From: Gigaspora rosea
Lineage: Eukaryota; Glomeromycota; Glomeromycetes; Diversisporales; Gigasporaceae
Length of the DNA stretch: 64,000 nt
Direction: 5' to 3'
NCBI GenBank assembly: GCA_003550325.1
Contig: QKWP01000214.1
Coordinates: 168,918-232,917 of the forward strand
This document shows, piece after piece, positions 11,463 to 22,885 of the stretch. The notes beneath the pieces are model-generated. The model was not told the DNA's origin. It saw only the letters and a program-made list of their open reading frames with translations, and did no database searches. The first letter of the stretch is position 1; every line of letters starts with the position of its first letter. Both the position numbers and the translations under genes were made by a program.

Positions 11463-11641
11463 TTATACCTGAGTTATATCACCACTTTTTTCCAGAGCAT
11501 TTTTGGAGATATAACTGAGGTGGGGATATAGCTCAATATAAAAAACTTATAAAAACATATAAAAAAAAGTATTTATCTTGTTTAAATCTGGGGATATAAT
11601 TCAAGTTGGGATATAACCCAGTGGGATATAACCCATGAATG
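11463..11641. mobile_element. Short TIR element with GTTATATC words at both ends
   Basis: The left end contains CCTGAGTTATATCACCACT. The right end, reversed, reads CATGGGTTATATCCCACT. Further GGATATAAC words occur inside. The layout resembles the pogo-like MITEs of this window, but the terminal bases and target duplication could not be fixed. Confidence 0.45.
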
Positions 11642-11892
11642 AATGTAGTTATTAACTAACTATTGTGTATTGCTTTTTCCGATTTAGTTTGATTTGATCA
11701 CTATATGATTTTTTTTGTAGTTCCATGAGTTCTACAATTACAATGCAAGCAATTCCCTAAATTTGTTATGTTATCAGAACTCATTACTTTTGGCATTTTT
11801 ATTATATTTAGTAAATGGGTTCCGAAAAATAAAACATTTAAGTGATTATATATATCTTAATTGTGGGGCTCATGGGGCTTAATTTGGTAGAT

Positions 11893-12172
11893 TTACCAAT
11901 AATGGTATCACCGACACCAATATCACTGACAGTTATTTCCCCGCAGCCTATTTCCACGATAACCAAATAATTTTTGGTGAAATAGCTGTCGTGAAATGGG
12001 TTGCCGGTGAAATTGATTGTTGGTAAGTGAAGTCAGAGAAGTAGTTGTCGGGGAGTGAGCTATTGGGAAAATGGGTTGTCGGAGAAATATACTGTCAAAT
12101 AGATGGCTGTTGGTGAAATGGGTGTCGACGAAATGGGTGTCGACGAAATGGATGTCGGCGAAATTGAGAATA
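11893..12172. repeat. Minisatellite of ~15-bp units with an orientation switch
   Basis: From about 11968 to 12172 units related to GAAATGGGTGTCGGC recur with small changes, including two perfect neighbours near 12114-12143. From about 11893 to 11967 the same kind of unit appears in the opposite orientation (CCGACACCAATATC, CCCCGCAGCCTATTTCC). The block is G+C-richer than its surroundings. No gene is supported. Confidence 0.7.
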
Positions 12173-12261
12173 CCCACGGAGCTTGCAAAAAAATAAAAAA
12201 AAATCACAAACTGATCAAATCCAACTAAATCGAAAAGAACGATAATAAGTTTAATAACAAA

Positions 12262-12535
12262 ATGTTTTACAGTAACTAAATAGAATTTATGGTAATTTAT
12301 TGAAAACTAGCTCAACTATAACGACATACTATGTATCACTGAATTAACGAGTAGGTGTTGTTACAGAATTGTTTACCGTAACTCATGATAGAATTCGGAA
12401 TAATTCGATGAAGGCTAGCTCAACCTTAACCATATTCTAGAATAGCGAGCGGTTTTGTAAGAAAATTTTTACAATAACTTATGGTAGAAACCGTGGTAAT
12501 TCAATGCACACAAACTACGTCATATTGATTAATAG
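12262..12535. repeat. Three diverged tandem units of ~105 bp
   Basis: The series TTACAGTAAC / TTACCGTAACTCATGATAG / TTACAATAACTTATGGTAG, each followed by a GGTAAT or GGAATAAT word and then by CTAGCTCAAC in the first two, marks three successive copies. Divergence is substantial. Confidence 0.6.
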
Positions 12536-14749
12536 AAAAAAAAGCAGGGGCACCGGTGGTGCCCGTCTAATCTTGTACAAAATTTTACATTCTCTATACC
12601 GAAATTATTGTTTATCACTCGCCCAAATTTAACACGCCTTTTTCATTAAAAACCATAACACCAACCGTTGGTTTCATAAACCCAAATTCCGCTAAGTTTC
12701 CATAACACTGATAATTGATTTGTCAGCGTACTGAATATAATTAAACTTAATTTTTTAATCAGTAATATGTCGTACCTGTTAGATTCGCCAGGTATTAATA
12801 CGATTAATACTTATGCGTTTATTGCAGGATCTTAATTTCGACTTCATACGCCAAAAATAATACAATAACTCTAGGTAGAGTTAGCTTTAGATAATAAAGC
12901 TTTTAGATTTGTTGTAAGCATGATTATTTCAGTGTCATAATCCAGTTTTGGTTCATTATTTTAGGATAACCATCACAGAAGTGTCCTTTTGGGAATATAA
13001 TTTATAGAATCATTAGCTAAATTATTCATGATAAGCTGAATTTTTTGTACTGTACTAGTTATATTGACAATTGATCACTTTTTGTATAGCACTGCCTACT
13101 AATAAAGTATTTTACTGTACAGTTGATACACTCATAGTTTGGAAGTATATTTTTGAAAATATCTCAAATTCTAATTATTACGATCAATCACATACTCCTT
13201 GTATACAATTGACTACTATTGAGCATGTGTTAACTCGTGAATCACAGAGTATTCAAATCACTTTATTAACTAATTTGAACAAGTTCGTATTCTAGCCTTA
13301 AAGGTAAATTACCATTTACAAATCAAATATATTTCATATTCCGATCTCAAAGAAAATCAAAAGAAAGCTTATATTCAAATTGGATTAGTGATTTAACAAT
13401 TGTGAAATATATTTTTGCTCGCAAGTTAAAAACGTAGATGCTTCGAATAATAACGTATTCAAATTGTTTAAGTTACAAGTTGACAAGTCCAATCTAACGT
13501 TTACCTCTAGTTATAGCTTTCAAGAATTACATTTTTAAAGTTAAATAGTGAGCTCCATTCGTGAATTACCGGTTTTAGCAGTGGAATACTTTATTATGTT
13601 ATTTTTGTAGCGAAACTAATAAAATAGATATAAAAAAAAAAAAATATTATTCAAGACAGTTTTAAATAAATTCGAGATATTATATGCTTACGAAATTGTT
13701 AGGGGCCATCGTGATGAAAATATCCCGACAATCGTAGAGTTTAAAGCGGCTCAAAAATCGAAAATAACTAGAAAATTACCGAGCTATTTTCATTAAAATT
13801 TAGAAAAAAAAAAAAGAAGTAATCAACTACGGTTTAATTTTTAGTATAAAGTTATTACGATAAAGACTCAACATTTTAGAATTTTATAGGTCTGTAATAT
13901 TTCAAAATTTTCTTAAATTTGTAACTCTTAAATGTGTTTTCTGAGGTAACACATATTTGTCAAATTCCCCAAGATTAAAAGTTAACTAAAGTTATTAGTG
14001 TAAAAATCTTTTAAAAGTTTCAAATTAAAAGTTCTAGTGACATTACAGTCCCAAACAATAATTTTAGGTATTTAGTAAAGTAGTACTTTAAGGCAATACA
14101 GACGGGTATACGAAAATTCTACTAAATTTTGATCGTACATACCTGGTACGGTTAATGTAGACTTGCAAAATTCAATTTTTATATGCAACCCTTTTAATGA
14201 TTTGGGTTAGTTAAGCTATTATTATCCTTTTTTCAATTTGGGATTAGTAGGAAAATTAACTTTGATTGTTGAATTTTTTCTTTTACAAACCATACGTACT
14301 ATCATGATTTCTACTCGTCTGTCTTAATTTGCGTTTCCGTATCTTTCTACTTTACCATATACTCATAAAATTTTGATTGGTAATACGGAAACGTAGGATT
14401 TAGGCAATTTAACTGATAACGTAATTTACATCGCATTTGCACATAAGCGTTTACCTGATACCGGTATAGTAATACCTTTTAAAATAAAATTACTTCAAAT
14501 TTTTCAAGACACTATTGCAACGGATCATAAACTAAGTAACTCTTGAAGAATGATAGTCAGGAAACTGATAAAAGTTTTCAATGTATTAAAAAGAATGAGA
14601 CATTTTTATCTGAAAACTATTTCTAAGTCAATCGCATGCATATTTAATTTGTAATATCGAATGGACATAATTGTAGAGACAAATTGTTTATTTCGAAAAA
14701 TATAAATGAATTATAATAAACACTTAACATGATTCAATGTGACTATATT
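12536..14749. other. Gene-free stretch between the two Sel1 copies
   Basis: Slightly less A+T-rich than the window average. It contains the perfect palindrome GGGCACCACCGGTGCCC-like word at about 12547-12563 (GGGGCACCGGTGGTGCCC) and an open frame at 13071-13295 that has no recognisable family. No gene is called; an eroded gene cannot be excluded. Confidence 0.4.
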
Positions 14750-15469
14750 TAGAGTGTTTTGCACACCATCCTTCTTCAACAAAGAACAAGACTAATGGCA
14801 CGCACTTATATACATTTGAAATTAGAACTTTACACTATATTTTTAACATTTACGCTATTTTTTAGTGTCAACGCTGAAATCCCAACACATAAAAAGGTAT
14901 GTATGTAACGGTAAGTAGCAACTTAAGAGACGTAGGATCAAAATTTCACCGTGAAAATGTTCTATGACATTATAAAAAAATGAAGAATCTTCGCTAGTAA
15001 TATCACCAATGGTTTTAATTGTAAAATTAAAATGGTTTCCTACAAAAAATAATAATAATGACAATAATAATTTTAATCAATTCAAATTCTTGGTAAAAAT
15101 AATTTGATTTATGAAGCAATTTAAGTGTTACATCTGTATTCAAATTTAACTTCGATCTAAACATCTCATTTTATATGCTTTCGCAAACCTCATTTCTCAA
15201 ATTCACTGTAAGAAATCCGATAAATAATTTATCGAAAAATCTTTGTAACTAAAATTAATTTTATTAATTTTAAAGCTTGAAATAAAAACCGTGTAATAAA
15301 ATAAATTACCTAATCTAAATTTTCTCTTATAATATTATTTAAATGTATACAATGTAAAAAAAAATGTAATTATGTAAAGAAACAAAAATAAAAATATATT
15401 ACTTTTAATAACAAAAATTGACTTTCTTTAAGAAAGTTCATGTAATACAGTTAACAGATCCTATGCTTC

Positions 15470-15611
15470 AGTTTGGAAAATAATTATTTGATGGTTGTCA
15501 CTCTCAATTCTATATAAATATCAATTTGTTGCAAATGTTTGAAAAAAATAATTACTTTACGTTCATCTCTTTCAATCTTAATTCCACCTTAATAACAATT
15601 TTCATGACTTC
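15470..15611 (-). pseudogene. Decayed extra Sel1 repeats downstream of the second Sel1 gene
   Basis: On the minus strand beyond the stop codon, a Sel1-like word GGIKIERDERKVI (about 15545-15590) and a diverged counterpart of the LYRI...YNYY fragment of copy 1 (about 15480-15525) are still readable between stops. Both gene copies share these relics, so the loss of the C-terminal repeats probably came before the duplication. Confidence 0.55.
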
Positions 15612-16805
15612 CTATTTTAATAATGCCTTATTAACACGTTTTTGGTAATAAATAAACGCTTTATATTCATCTATTTCAACTCCAATTCCATAATGATAAC
15701 AATAACCTACTTGATATGTTCCATTATCATTACCCATATTAGCAGATTTCTCATAATAAATAAATGCTTCATGATCATCTTTTTCAACCCCAATTCCATG
15801 TTCATAACAATATCCAAGATAGCACATTCCAATAGAATTACCCAAATTAGCAGATTTTTGATAATAAATGAATGACTTGTTTTCATTCATTTCAACTCCA
15901 ATTCCATGATGATAACAACCTCCAAGATCATACATTCCATTAGTATAACCCATATCTGCAGAAATTTTATAGCAATTGAATGCCATATTGTCATCTTTTT
16001 CAACTCCAATTCCTTTTTCATAACAATATCCGACATTATACATTCCACTAGCATTACCCATATCAGCAGATTTTTGATAGTAAACGAATGCTTTATGTTC
16101 ATCTTTCTCAACTCCAACTCCATTTTCGTAACAATCTCCAAGACTATTCATTCCTATAGCATGACCCATTTCAACTAATTTTCTGTAATAACTTAATGCT
16201 TTATTGACATCTTTTTCAACTCCAATTCCATCTCGATAACAATAACCTAGGGAATTTATTCCATATTGATCTTTCATATCTGCTGATTTTTGATAACAAA
16301 TGAATGCTTTATGATTGTCCTTTTCAACTCCAATTCCATCTTTATAACAAAAGCCGAGATCACATATTCCAATAGAATTTCCCAACATTGCTGATTTTTG
16401 ATAATGAATAAATGCTTTATAATTATCTTTTTCAATCCATATTCCATATTCATAACAATATGCAAGAATATTTTGAATTATAGGATTAGTTTGAATAATA
16501 GGATTTGTTTGGTTATTTATACATAAATTGATTATTTCTTCAGGTTTTTGTTGTTTATTTGTCACATGCTGTTCTAATGAATGAAGAATTGAATCATAAT
16601 AATTTCCTTTCATAACTTCTTTATTATGCAAGTCGCATAATTCTTCAATAACTTTATTTAAGAAATTTTGTGAATCATACAATGATAAGTCTATTGATTT
16701 TGAAGTATTAGTATCTTGATCTTTATCATCATTAATAGTGTTTTTTATTGAAAATTCTGCAGAAAGATTATTGTAAATGCTTGGCAAGCTTTTCTTATTT
16801 GACAT
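15612..16805 (-). CDS. Sel1-repeat protein, copy 2 (397 aa)
   Basis: Encodes 397 aa if started at the Met at 16805 (MSNKKSLPSIYNN), chosen because the paralogue starts with MSNEKSLLSIYNN and has the same total length. The frame stays open for 12 more codons to a Met at 16841, which is unlikely to be used. Residues 113-397 hold eight 36-aa Sel1 units (consensus GYCYE.GIGVEKDEHKAF). Repeats 1-5, 7 and 8 align one to one with copy 1; repeat 6 (GGCYHHGIGVEMNENKSF) looks like a mix with the repeat-8 type, which suggests local gene conversion between units. It is likely a scaffold protein in signalling, with no enzyme domain. Confidence 0.9.
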   Translation of the reverse strand: MSNKKSLPSIYNNLSAEFSIKNTINDDKDQDTNTSKSIDLSLYDSQNFLNKVIEELCDLHNKEVMKGNYYDSILHSLEQHVTNKQQKPEEIINLCINNQTNPIIQTNPIIQNILAYCYEYGIWIEKDNYKAFIHYQKSAMLGNSIGICDLGFCYKDGIGVEKDNHKAFICYQKSADMKDQYGINSLGYCYRDGIGVEKDVNKALSYYRKLVEMGHAIGMNSLGDCYENGVGVEKDEHKAFVYYQKSADMGNASGMYNVGYCYEKGIGVEKDDNMAFNCYKISADMGYTNGMYDLGGCYHHGIGVEMNENKSFIYYQKSANLGNSIGMCYLGYCYEHGIGVEKDDHEAFIYYEKSANMGNDNGTYQVGYCYHYGIGVEIDEYKAFIYYQKRVNKALLK

Positions 16806-17120
16806 GACGAGATTAAGTACAATATAATGATTTGCAATCAATTATCGTTATATGTTTCTTAACGTTACACGAGTATAAAATGGATATATTGTGATCCGGG
16901 AAAATTTGCCACTTCGGAATTTTAAATTTAGCCCGGATGTTCTCACGTGCATAAGCAGTAATTCTTTGACGATCAATTTCCATCTTTAGACTTCCGATGA
17001 TTATGACGTAAATTTGCAGCAAACAATGCCCCGGGTCTTGGCTAATTGACTAGTTATTCTAAATTAAGGGTAGATTTTGTCATTCGTTGTACAGGTTTGA
17101 TTTTGTTGTGATGTGGTGGA
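16806..17120. other. Upstream region of the second Sel1 gene
   Basis: This should hold the promoter of the minus-strand Sel1 gene. Only weak similarity to the upstream region of copy 1 can be seen in the first ~60 bp. No clear motif. Confidence 0.4.
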
Positions 17121-17144
17121 GTTTGAGATACGTTGGTTTGTTTA

Positions 17145-17868
17145 TGCTATTATTCTCGTCAAACATGATATGACGAAGATACATATGGGAGTAGTGCTCT
17201 CTGTTTTCATACTTGTGCTTTGCCAATTTTCTATATTTACATATTTTCACAAGCTTGTTACTGTGTGCGTTCACTGTGTGCACGTGACGAAGTACAAATG
17301 AGGATCGGAAGTACGGGTCCACGCTATGGTGTGGCGCATTCTACCTTAACTTTTACTTTCACTTTTCTATCTTACTTCTTTTTCTTCTTTATCTCTCTCT
17401 TTTTTTGTTTTGTTTTCTTTTTTCAGTGTGGTATACTCAATTTTTTTATATGCAAGACAACTGGCAGGATCAACTTCTTTTTCGAAAGTGGGAGGGGGTG
17501 GCGGGCCAGTCACGAAGAAGCCAGATCGAAATCGGGCAGTGAAGAGATCAAGCAGACAAGACAAGCAAAGAAAGAAAGCACTAAATCTTTAATTACTCCC
17601 ACATGTATCCTCCTATAGTCTTACTCACCTGCACCATCTGCATGTCTATGACCTTAATCATATAAAAATCCTAATCTCAATTATATGCAAATCCATGATG
17701 CATACAATCGTATGCATATCCATTGTTTTTCCATATAAGCCTTACTCATACAAGCCACGAGGGGTGATCCTTGCGATAATAACCCTAGTGTGACTTTGTC
17801 AACGCATAGGGCTATTATTTTCGTTCGGATACTTTATTAAACATAATATGATGAAGATACATATGGGA
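17145..17868. repeat. Direct-repeat pair followed by pyrimidine tracts
   Basis: GCTATTATTCTCGT followed by GAAGATACATATGGGAG (17145-17191) recurs as GCTATTATTTTCGT and GAAGATACATATGGGAG (17811-17868). Each copy is followed 150-200 bp later by a long C/T-rich tract ending in TTTTTTCAG (17425 and 17959). The region between is unusually G+C-rich for the window. It borders the tyrosine-recombinase relic and may be part of the same old element. No protein gene is supported here. Confidence 0.5.
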
Positions 17869-18004
17869 GCAACAAGAGGATCATTTGTTTGTTTTTTCAC
17901 TCTTTATATCTCTCTTTTTTTCTCTTTTTTTTTTCTTACATTTTCTCTTTTTTTTCAGCTAAAACTCCATTTTTGTCAATATGTTTTGTAATGCAGTTGA
18001 GACC

Positions 18005-18470
18005 AACCTAAGGTATAGCGATATGGATTCTAGCAGCCACCCCACCCCCAATACTCATTATTTGCAGTAGCATCAACTTAGCCTTCATTGCTTCTGTTGC
18101 ACCATCTATACGTATGCTGTGGCTAAAATACTTACTTTCTAAACTGGCATGCTATGTAATTCTCTTCACAGTTGCATTTACTGCGCCAGTTGTCATGTGG
18201 TTTCCTAGCATATTTAGAAAAAGTGGATCCTCATTCCTTCCAGACCCTTTTTTTGTAAATATTCATATACCAGCCTCACAAGGTAATACTGGGATTTGGT
18301 AGGTTCAATAGGGACAAATTTCCTTTTTGCGAATTGGTTAGTCTTCGATTTATTTATTCTGACCCAACAGATTCCATTTTCAATTTTTAGGACCCTTATT
18401 CTTAAATTGCAGAGTTCTGCTAGATGAAACATTGTATGGAGGCCTAAAGCTATCATTGCATAGTCTCATT
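18005..18470 (-). pseudogene. Broken tyrosine-recombinase (Crypton- or YR-type) relic
   Basis: Minus-strand fragments read as the C-terminal catalytic half of a tyrosine recombinase: IALGLHTMFHLAELCNLRI (box I region), a central part with WVRINKSKTNQFAK and VPIEPTKSQY, then HSIRIDGATEAMKAKLMLLQ with the HxxR motif of box II and a following SIGG word. These enzymes cut and rejoin DNA and in fungi drive Crypton DNA transposons and YR retroelements. The frame is interrupted several times, the N-terminal part is not seen, and the catalytic set is not intact, so it is inactive. Which YR family it came from cannot be told from this piece. Confidence 0.75.
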
Positions 18471-18698
18471 TCCAAATCAGTGTTAATACATTAACCAGTG
18501 AGTATAGTTAATGTAATTTCTTAGTGCTTTTACTAGTAATGGTGCTACAAGCAACTATAGCCTTCAATATAGTACTTGTAATACAGCACACAGCAACAGG
18601 GATCCTATAAGCATCAGAGAGGATATGAAGTAGTGTGGAAGTGAAATATTACTTCACTAGAGCGGTTCAGTTTATATTTATTAAATAACAAGAGTATA

Positions 18699-19434
18699 CA
18701 GTCTGATCTCTCTAAATTACCAAGTCCATCACGCCCTATTTTGGTGATTGTATAGAGGTGTGACTATAAATAAAATACCTTGTCATGGTCATGTGACCAA
18801 AGGCCAATAAAATATTTGCGCATATTTGAAATTATTAAAAAATTTAAAATGTTTGATAGTAAATAACTATTGATCCAGTGGATAAAACAACTATTAGAGT
18901 GTTGACTCAATGAGATGATTCTAAAAGTCTAAAATCATCCAAATCTAATTACAAATGCTAAACTCTTTAAGAATTTTTCACTCAGATGTTTAAATTTAAA
19001 TTCTTAAACATGTAAAGTAAACAAATCCTTAACGATCTCAGGAGCGTGTGATCAATTTTAACAATTTTGGGCTCATTAGAATTGTCACATCATGACGAAC
19101 ATTTTGGTAGTTGTTTCATCCAAATCAGCCCAATGGATCAAAAGTTATTTGCTATCAAACCTTTAAGAATTTTTAATAGAATATTTAAATAAACATAAAT
19201 ATGAATATTGGCCAATCAGATTTTATAATCGATATTTAGTCAAAATTGGTGACTATAACGAGGTTTATTATTAATAAAATGGATAAAAAAATCAAAATTT
19301 TTTGGTGATAGTGATTATAAGTGATATGTGACTATAATGAGGTTTTTTTACTATATTTTAAGTTTGTCACACAATATTGGGTGCTTATATAGAGGTGTGA
19401 CTATATGGGGTGTGACTATAGAAAGGTCAAACTG
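18699..19434. mobile_element. Pogo/Tc1-mariner-like non-autonomous element in an LTR
   Basis: TA dinucleotides flank the insert (18697-18698 and 19435-19436). The left end CAGTCTGATCTCTCTAAAT is inverted at the right (reverse complement CAGTTTGACCTTTCTATAG). On both sides the sequence continues as LTR sequence that is uninterrupted in the copy at 24701-24862, which confirms the insertion. The interior carries a palindromic module with CGAACATTTTGGTAGTT and GATCAAAAGTTATT that also occurs at 22465-22885. No transposase is present. Confidence 0.85.
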
Positions 19435-19610
19435 TATTTATTAAGCAAAGATATATTTTATTTATTTAGATGATAATATTCAAGAAATATAACTATAAGT
19501 AACTGTGTGAGAGAGGGGAAGGAGAATTTGAGTCTAAGCTAAAGAAAATTAAAGCTAATATACAGAAAGTCAGAAAGCTAGATTTTATATATCTTTTTGA
19601 AATATATTCA

Positions 19611-19725
19611 TATAAAAGTATAAAAGTATAAAAGAATAAAAATATAAAGGTATAAAAGTATAAAAGTATAAAAGTCTAAAAGTATAAAAGTATAAAAGTA
19701 TAAAATTATAAAGATATAAAGTATA
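19611..19725. repeat. Microsatellite of TATAAAAG units
   Basis: About a dozen imperfect AAAGTATAA-type units. The related LTR fragment at 37690-38097 carries the same microsatellite with a different unit count (about 37852-37980). Confidence 0.8.
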
Positions 19726-21277
19726 TGTTATGCAAATGTTAATCTATTATTATTCAATTAACTATTAATTCATTTTTAATAAACTATAGCTCATTTTAAT
19801 TGTAGAATCCTATAGAATCTAATAGTAATAAAATAAGGACTTCATTCTAAAAAATTTCTGTCCCCTTTAAAAACGAACTCCATGAGTTCCTAAATCTAAT
19901 AACTTTTGAAAAATTATTACAAAAATTATATACTGTCCAATTATAAAATTCATGTCTATATCTAGTACTTCATTAAACACTGGGTTCTTTGATAGTTTTT
20001 TTGCTTGGTTTTAGCACATAATTAATTTAATAGATGTGGCTAAGATTTGAGGCTAAAGAATAGAAGTTTCTATTTTGAATTCTATTGCCTGGGTAACTAG
20101 TATACCTGGTGGTTTCTGTTCTAGTATTTTGTCTATTTTGGTTTGGTATCTCTCAGTAATATTTTTAGAATTGTTGGGAAAATTTTTTCAAATATAGTAA
20201 TAAGAAGTTAAAATAGTAATGAGAAAATTTAATATAGATACCATATCAACTTGGATTTACTTGTCAAATCAACGAGGATGTTTGCCTGATTTGAGAATTA
20301 ATTTGGAGATGCATATCCGTTATTATGCATAATTGTTGGAACTGAAAATTTATACATGATTGTACTTAAGAATCTCAATTAATAATAAACTTTTATTGCC
20401 TAGTTCTTTTTGTATACCAAAGAATTTTATTGCATATTAATTTTTGTAATTCCCAAATGTTTTGTATTTGTATTGTTCATGTACAAAAATTTTGCTTGGG
20501 AGTATTCTGCAAAACTTTGCAAAACTTGTTAAAAATTTGCTTAACATGTGTTTTGGCGATTTTATTGTTGCTTTTTCCCCATAAAAGTTGTGAGGTCTCC
20601 AAACTTTCCTTATTAATTTATTTAAAATTAGCTCCTATTTTTTTAATTGGTGTTTATCATCCAGCTAATTTTTAATTCTGTGAATTATTTTCTCATCATT
20701 ATACTTTTCTCTGTTATTGTTTACAGTTAATTGATTTTCCATTTTGGAATAATCATATCTATTGTCCATTTCTATTTAAAATCTGCATTTCAAATATACC
20801 TTTCTTTCAAAATTTTCACTCAAAATTTTCCCCAGTTAATATCCCTTTCTCTATTCCTTTCTATTGTCCTTTTCTTTTTCTATAATTTTCTAATTAGTTT
20901 GTCCTCTTTTTTTCATTTAGATAATAATAATTTTTTAAAAAAAAAAACTTTTCATTGAACTTTCGCTTTGCTTTGCCTTTCTTCAGGTGTGTATACCTTC
21001 AGGCTGTGAGCTTAGCCTCAGCACTTGCTGTGTGTGAAGCTAGTCTTCTATGACTGGGTGAGCACCCTGTATTGTGTTCTATAACCTTTATAGTAGTCGC
21101 CCAGGTAGATATTTTTCCTATTATTTGGTCTTTTTCTTTGCACAAGTTGTGGTGGCCAATGCACTTGTGTTTATTTTATTTCTCCATTTCAGTATACGAT
21201 GCTTAGAAATAGTTGTTTCTAATTATTTTTATTTCATAGATAACTCGTAGAAAAAATCTGAATCTGTCTCCTCTCAA

Positions 21278-21600
21278 ATGGCGGCGCTTCAAAACTGCAT
21301 GATAAATTATCATGAAGAAGCACAAGAAATAAGTCCTCCTGATATTGAAGTCCTTCAGCAAGCAAGTCAGCATGAGCAGGTGATTTTAGAATGAAATAGG
21401 TGGAGGGCTTGGGCTTAAAACTTAGAAGACTATAATAGAGACTTGGAAGAAGAAAATAGGAATTTGGAAGAAGAAAATAGAGATTTGGAAGAAAAAATAA
21501 AGAATTGCAAAGAAGAATTGAAGAAGCAAATAGAAGAAATGAAGAAGTAATTAGAAGAGTAAAAGAAGCTAAAAGAAATCGATGTAATATTTTGTAATAT
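21278..21600 (+). pseudogene. Broken coiled-coil frame inside the second LTR element
   Basis: A plus-strand frame starting MAALQNCMINYHEEAQEIS continues into glutamate/asparagine/leucine heptads such as DLEEENRNLEEENRDLEE, a clear coiled coil. It is interrupted several times and is not functional. It runs opposite to the inferred orientation of the surrounding LTR element, so it may be an independent captured or inserted sequence. Function unknown. Confidence 0.5.
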
Positions 21601-22464
21601 AGATAATTAATAAAATTTATAAAATTCAAATAAATAGTTTTTTTCATTATATTTAAAGTGTATAATAATTAATATTGTAATAGTAATAATAATTATAATA
21701 ATAAGAAAATTTAAATAATAAATAATAAATAATATTAATAAAGTGAAAAAATAAATTGTTTTAAACAAAATTATAAGTCTTGAACTATTATTGTTTCGAA
21801 ATAATAATTAATAAATAAAAATCTTTTGTTTTCTGGTCTAAGAATTTTAAGTTTCAAGATTATCGAATTTGTTAAAGTCTTTGTCTTTTGTTTCTTTTCT
21901 TTTTGATTAATTGTTTCAATATTTGTCGAATGCTTTATGTAGCTCTAACATAAGTAATGCAAGTATAAATTTTTCACAGCTTCAACTTCTTAATTTCAAT
22001 CCGAATTTAATAGTACTAGTTCTTTCAATCATAATCATAGCAGATAGTAATAATCATTACATTATACTAGAAAATCATATATAATATTAAATTAATAATT
22101 TTTCTGATTTGCACATGTTAATTCTTTCTTTTTTTCACTAGTTATCAACTAAGTTAGATCTTTGAGCCGTCATTAAATTTTGAAGTCATAGTAGCAGGTG
22201 TTTTTGTTAGTTTAGGGAGCTTCCAGAAATTACGTAATTTTTTGTTACTAATAAATTTCAAAATTTTACCCCACCCACCCACACCTGATCCCTATTAGCC
22301 AATCAAATTTTATATTTTTTTAAAAATTATTTATATGTCCAATTTTTTGAATTGATAATAACTTTTGATCCACTTGTCTGTTTTGTATAGCTTAACTAAC
22401 AAAATGCTCGTCTCAACGAGCAATTCTAACAAGCCCAAAATTGTTAAAATCTAATCACAGAATC

Positions 22465-22885
22465 CCAAGATCGTTCAACTTTTGTGTAATTTTAATAGTG
22501 ATTTTTTAGAATCACTAAGTAAATTCCTTTAACATTGAATAACTTTTGATCCAATGGTCCGTTTTGAATAAATTAACTACCAAAATGTTCGTCTCAGTGA
22601 GACGATTCTAACAAGCCTAAAATTGCTAAATTCAATCACAGAATTACAAGATCGATTAAGATTTGCATTGTTAATAACAATACAAATCTTTATCGATCTT
22701 GGGATCCTGTAATTAGAATTTAGCAATTTTAGGCTTGTTAGAATCGTCTCACTGAGACGAACATTTTGGTAGTTAAATCATCCAAAACGGACCAGTGGAT
22801 CAAAAGTTATTCAATTTTAAATAAATCTACTTAGTAATTCTAAAAAATCACTATTAAAATTACACAAAAGTTGAACGATATGATC
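22465..22885. repeat. Large foldback (hairpin) repeat
   Basis: Two arms of about 200 bp, centred near 22675 (GTTAATAAC), are near-perfect reverse complements; the left arm holds CGTCTCAGTGAGACG and the right arm its mirror, with GATCAAAAGTTATTC words farther out. A diverged partial third arm precedes it at about 22350-22465. The arms share sequence with the interior of 18699-19434. Confidence 0.85.

Larger units (their letters stand above)
14750..16805 (-). repeat. Copy 2 of the ~2.1 kb segmental duplication
   Basis: Direct-orientation counterpart of 745-2917. The coding part is well conserved while the 3' flank has accumulated many small indels, as expected when only the coding part is under selection. 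Confidence 0.8.
18543..19844 (-). repeat. Left LTR of the second LTR element (with insert)
   Basis: Starts TGCTACAAGC and ends GGACTTCA on the plus strand; about 570 bp once the pogo-like insert at 18699-19434 is discounted. The inner half contains a microsatellite of AAAGTATAA-type units (about 19611-19725). Confidence 0.7.

Noticed and set aside
13071-13295. Plus-strand frame of 74 aa
   Set aside because: Isolated short frame without recognisable family or splice context; too weak to call.
15642-16465. Open frames on both strands overlapping the second Sel1 gene
   Set aside because: Frame shadows of the Sel1 repeats; the repeat period divisible by three keeps alternative frames open.
17220-17618. 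Plus-strand frame of 132 aa
   Set aside because: Mostly Phe-rich translation of a C/T tract followed by a short hydrophilic part; no family, and the region is repeated at 17811-17868 without an intact frame.
21234-21647. Minus-strand frame of 137 aa, Leu/Phe-rich
   Set aside because: It is the antisense of the broken coiled-coil frame on the plus strand.
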